Assembly (NCBI GenBank): GCA_021785115.1
Contig: JAJYGO010000338.1
Span: forward strand, 1-6,088
Length of the DNA: 6,088 nt
Source of the DNA: Chloroflexota bacterium
GTDB taxonomy: Bacteria > Chloroflexota > Limnocylindria > Limnocylindrales > CSP1-4
Reading direction: 5' to 3'
How positions within the stretch are numbered: position 1 is the stretch's first letter; each line of letters starts with the position of its first letter. Positions 5,464 to 6,088 of this stretch are shown here, piece by piece. The notes beneath the pieces are model-generated. The model did not search any database, was not told where the DNA came from, and saw only the letters and a program-made list of their open reading frames with translations. The position numbers were made by a program, and so were the translations under genes.

Positions 5464-5757
5464 TCAATAGGTGGCCCAGTACTCAGCTGCGCTGTCCCAG
5501 GCGTTGGAGTGGACGTCCGCGTTCGCCCAGAGGGTCGGATCCGCGAAGATCTTCACGTTCTGCGAGGCGCAGATGGCGGTCGCCGAATGGCGGAGCGAGT
5601 TGTGCACGTAGTGCGACCAGACGTGCTTGCCCCAGATGGCCTCGGATTCAGTCCCGTAGTTCCAAGTGCCCCCGCCCACGTTGACGATCGTCGCCAGTGC
5701 GGGCGCGGCGAGAGTCAGCGCGAGAAGGAGGGCAGCTGCGATGGATCTGCGACGCAT
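5464..5757 (-). CDS. Lactococcin-972-family bacteriocin precursor
   Basis: This is a 97-residue secreted peptide precursor. The N-terminus is a standard Sec signal peptide: basic MRRR, a hydrophobic Ala/Leu core (about 5-19) and an ALA cleavage site, most likely after residue 22. The mature peptide would be about 75 residues. It carries the family layout: GGGTWNYG near its start, WSHYVHNSLRHSAT in the middle, a tryptophan-containing segment PTLWANADV, and an aromatic end EYWATY. Recalled lactococcin 972 has the same order (GTW, SNYHH...THSAT, VWAKA, YYNFW). That founding member binds lipid II and blocks septum formation; whether this peptide does so is inference. Oddities are six tryptophans (32, 42, 47, 77, 87, 94) and a single Cys63. 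ATG 5757 has GGAGG 5 nt upstream. The gene leads the locus, followed by a 248-bp gap with two hairpins, then the permease and ATPase. Confidence 0.9.
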   Translation of the reverse strand: MRRRSIAAALLLALTLAAPALATIVNVGGGTWNYGTESEAIWGKHVWSHYVHNSLRHSATAICASQNVKIFADPTLWANADVHSNAWDSAAEYWATY

Positions 5758-5762
5758 AGCAA

Positions 5763-5767
5763 CCTCC
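5763..5767 (-). promoter_or_regulatory. Ribosome-binding site of the bacteriocin gene
   Basis: GGAGG on the - strand lies 5 nt before ATG 5757 and fixes the start of the precursor directly ahead of its MRRR signal-peptide N-region. Confidence 0.75.
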
Positions 5768-5834
5768 GTTGCGTCAAGCCGCTGGGGCGGTCATCGCGCT
5801 GCCGGCGTCGCCTGGCCCCCCAGTCGGCACACCC

Positions 5835-5844
5835 GTTTCGAAAC
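5835..5844. promoter_or_regulatory. Palindrome GTTTCGAAAC in the bacteriocin leader
   Basis: This perfect 10-bp palindrome has a relatively AT-rich core in otherwise very GC-rich DNA. It is about 80 bp upstream of the bacteriocin start and just downstream of the candidate promoter. It could be an operator half-site pair, but a single 10-bp palindrome is weak evidence. Confidence 0.25.
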
Positions 5845-5864
5845 CTCAAGGCGCGCCTGGCGCC

Positions 5865-5893
5865 AGCGTGAGCGCTGCCCGAGTCGCGGTCAA
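5865..5893 (-). promoter_or_regulatory. Candidate promoter of the bacteriocin operon
   Basis: On the - strand TTGACC (5893-5888) and CACGCT (5870-5865) are separated by 17 nt. The -35 matches the housekeeping consensus in five of six bases; the -10 keeps only the A at position 2 and the final T. Transcription would start near 5858, leaving a leader of about 100 nt. A CAGCG-TGAG-CGCTG dyad (5864-5877) overlaps the -10 and could be a repressor site. This is a weak assignment from sequence alone. Confidence 0.25.
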
Positions 5894-6088
5894 TGGGGCA
5901 GAACCCTTCGCCGGGGGGCCGAACGGTGGGTGTGGGCGCGGCGTGCATGATCCGCCTCACCAGCACTGCCCCACTCTTGGCCCCCCAGCGCACGGGGTGC
6001 CAGACCCGGTGCCAGCGGTGCTCGACCGAGCGGGCCGACGCGCAGGGGCGGCGCGCGGCGCGATCGCCGTCCGTCGCGCACCACCCCC

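Larger units (their letters stand above)
5768..6088. other. Upstream region of the bacteriocin operon; no gene seen
   Basis: No reading frame on either strand here has convincing protein character; the longer open frames are rich in Arg/Pro/Gly, as expected of shadow frames in GC-rich DNA. The stretch must hold the promoter of the bacteriocin operon. Visible elements are a candidate promoter (5865-5893), a dyad overlapping its -10 (5864-5877), palindromes CTGGCGCCAG (5857-5866) and GTTTCGAAAC (5835-5844), an 11-bp direct repeat TGGCCCCCCAG (5813-5823 and 5978-5988), and two GGTGCCAG copies 12 bp apart (5996-6003 and 6008-6015). Beyond 6025 I see nothing. Confidence 0.5.

Noticed and set aside
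5894..5973. Inverted copies TGGGGCAG (5894-5901) and CTGCCCCA (5966-5973) as mobile-element ends
   Set aside because: Eight-base arms 64 bp apart are common by chance in GC-rich DNA, and nothing between them suggests an element.
5715..5993. A 92-codon - strand open frame overlapping the start of the bacteriocin gene
   Set aside because: It is in a different frame from the bacteriocin, contains its promoter and leader, and its sequence is Arg-rich with no domain pattern.
1..6088. CRISPR arrays, tRNA or rRNA genes, insertion sequences, replication origins
   Set aside because: No regularly spaced repeats, cloverleaf-like sequence, conserved rRNA segments, transposase frames or DnaA-box clusters were seen on either strand.

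Overview
The window is GC-rich throughout (by eye roughly 65-70%). Its genes have the codon habits of a high-GC bacterium, and the sigma-factor fragment resembles those of Actinomycetota and of some Chloroflexota. The sequence alone does not decide between these, and the window carries no RNA gene or phylogenetic marker.

Left part (1-1715, mostly + strand): the C-terminal end of an unrecognised cysteine-containing protein (1-333), a 370-bp stretch with no confident gene, then a two-gene unit. The first gene of the unit is an ECF-type sigma-70 protein that keeps region 2 but has lost region 4, ending in an unrelated tail. The second starts 10 bp later and encodes a lipoprotein with a proline/threonine-rich linker and a compact C-terminal domain. 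A hairpin at 1728-1760 separates this unit from a convergent small hypothetical gene (1760-1972, - strand). A 301-bp gene-poor stretch follows, with a perfect 19-bp tandem repeat.

Right part (2192-5893, - strand) is the main content: a complete lactococcin-972-type bacteriocin locus. In transcription order it has a 97-aa secreted precursor (5757-5464), a 749-aa integral membrane protein (5215-2966) and a 229-aa ABC ATPase (2963-2274). The membrane protein and ATPase are separated by 2 bp and are almost certainly translationally coupled. The peptide should leave by the general secretory route through its own signal peptide. By family precedent, the membrane protein and ATPase form a MacB/FtsX-like complex for self-protection and/or export. 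Two strong hairpins lie between the bacteriocin gene and the membrane-protein gene and could set a high peptide-to-transporter ratio. Two more lie just after the ATPase gene and probably end the transcript.

The most notable points are the divergent bacteriocin itself (six tryptophans and one cysteine in the mature peptide), a membrane protein that looks like two complete MacB/FtsX modules fused in tandem, each with an RLHG motif at the same place, and the region-4-less sigma factor coupled to a lipoprotein. The last 331 bp hold only a weak candidate promoter and small dyads upstream of the bacteriocin gene.
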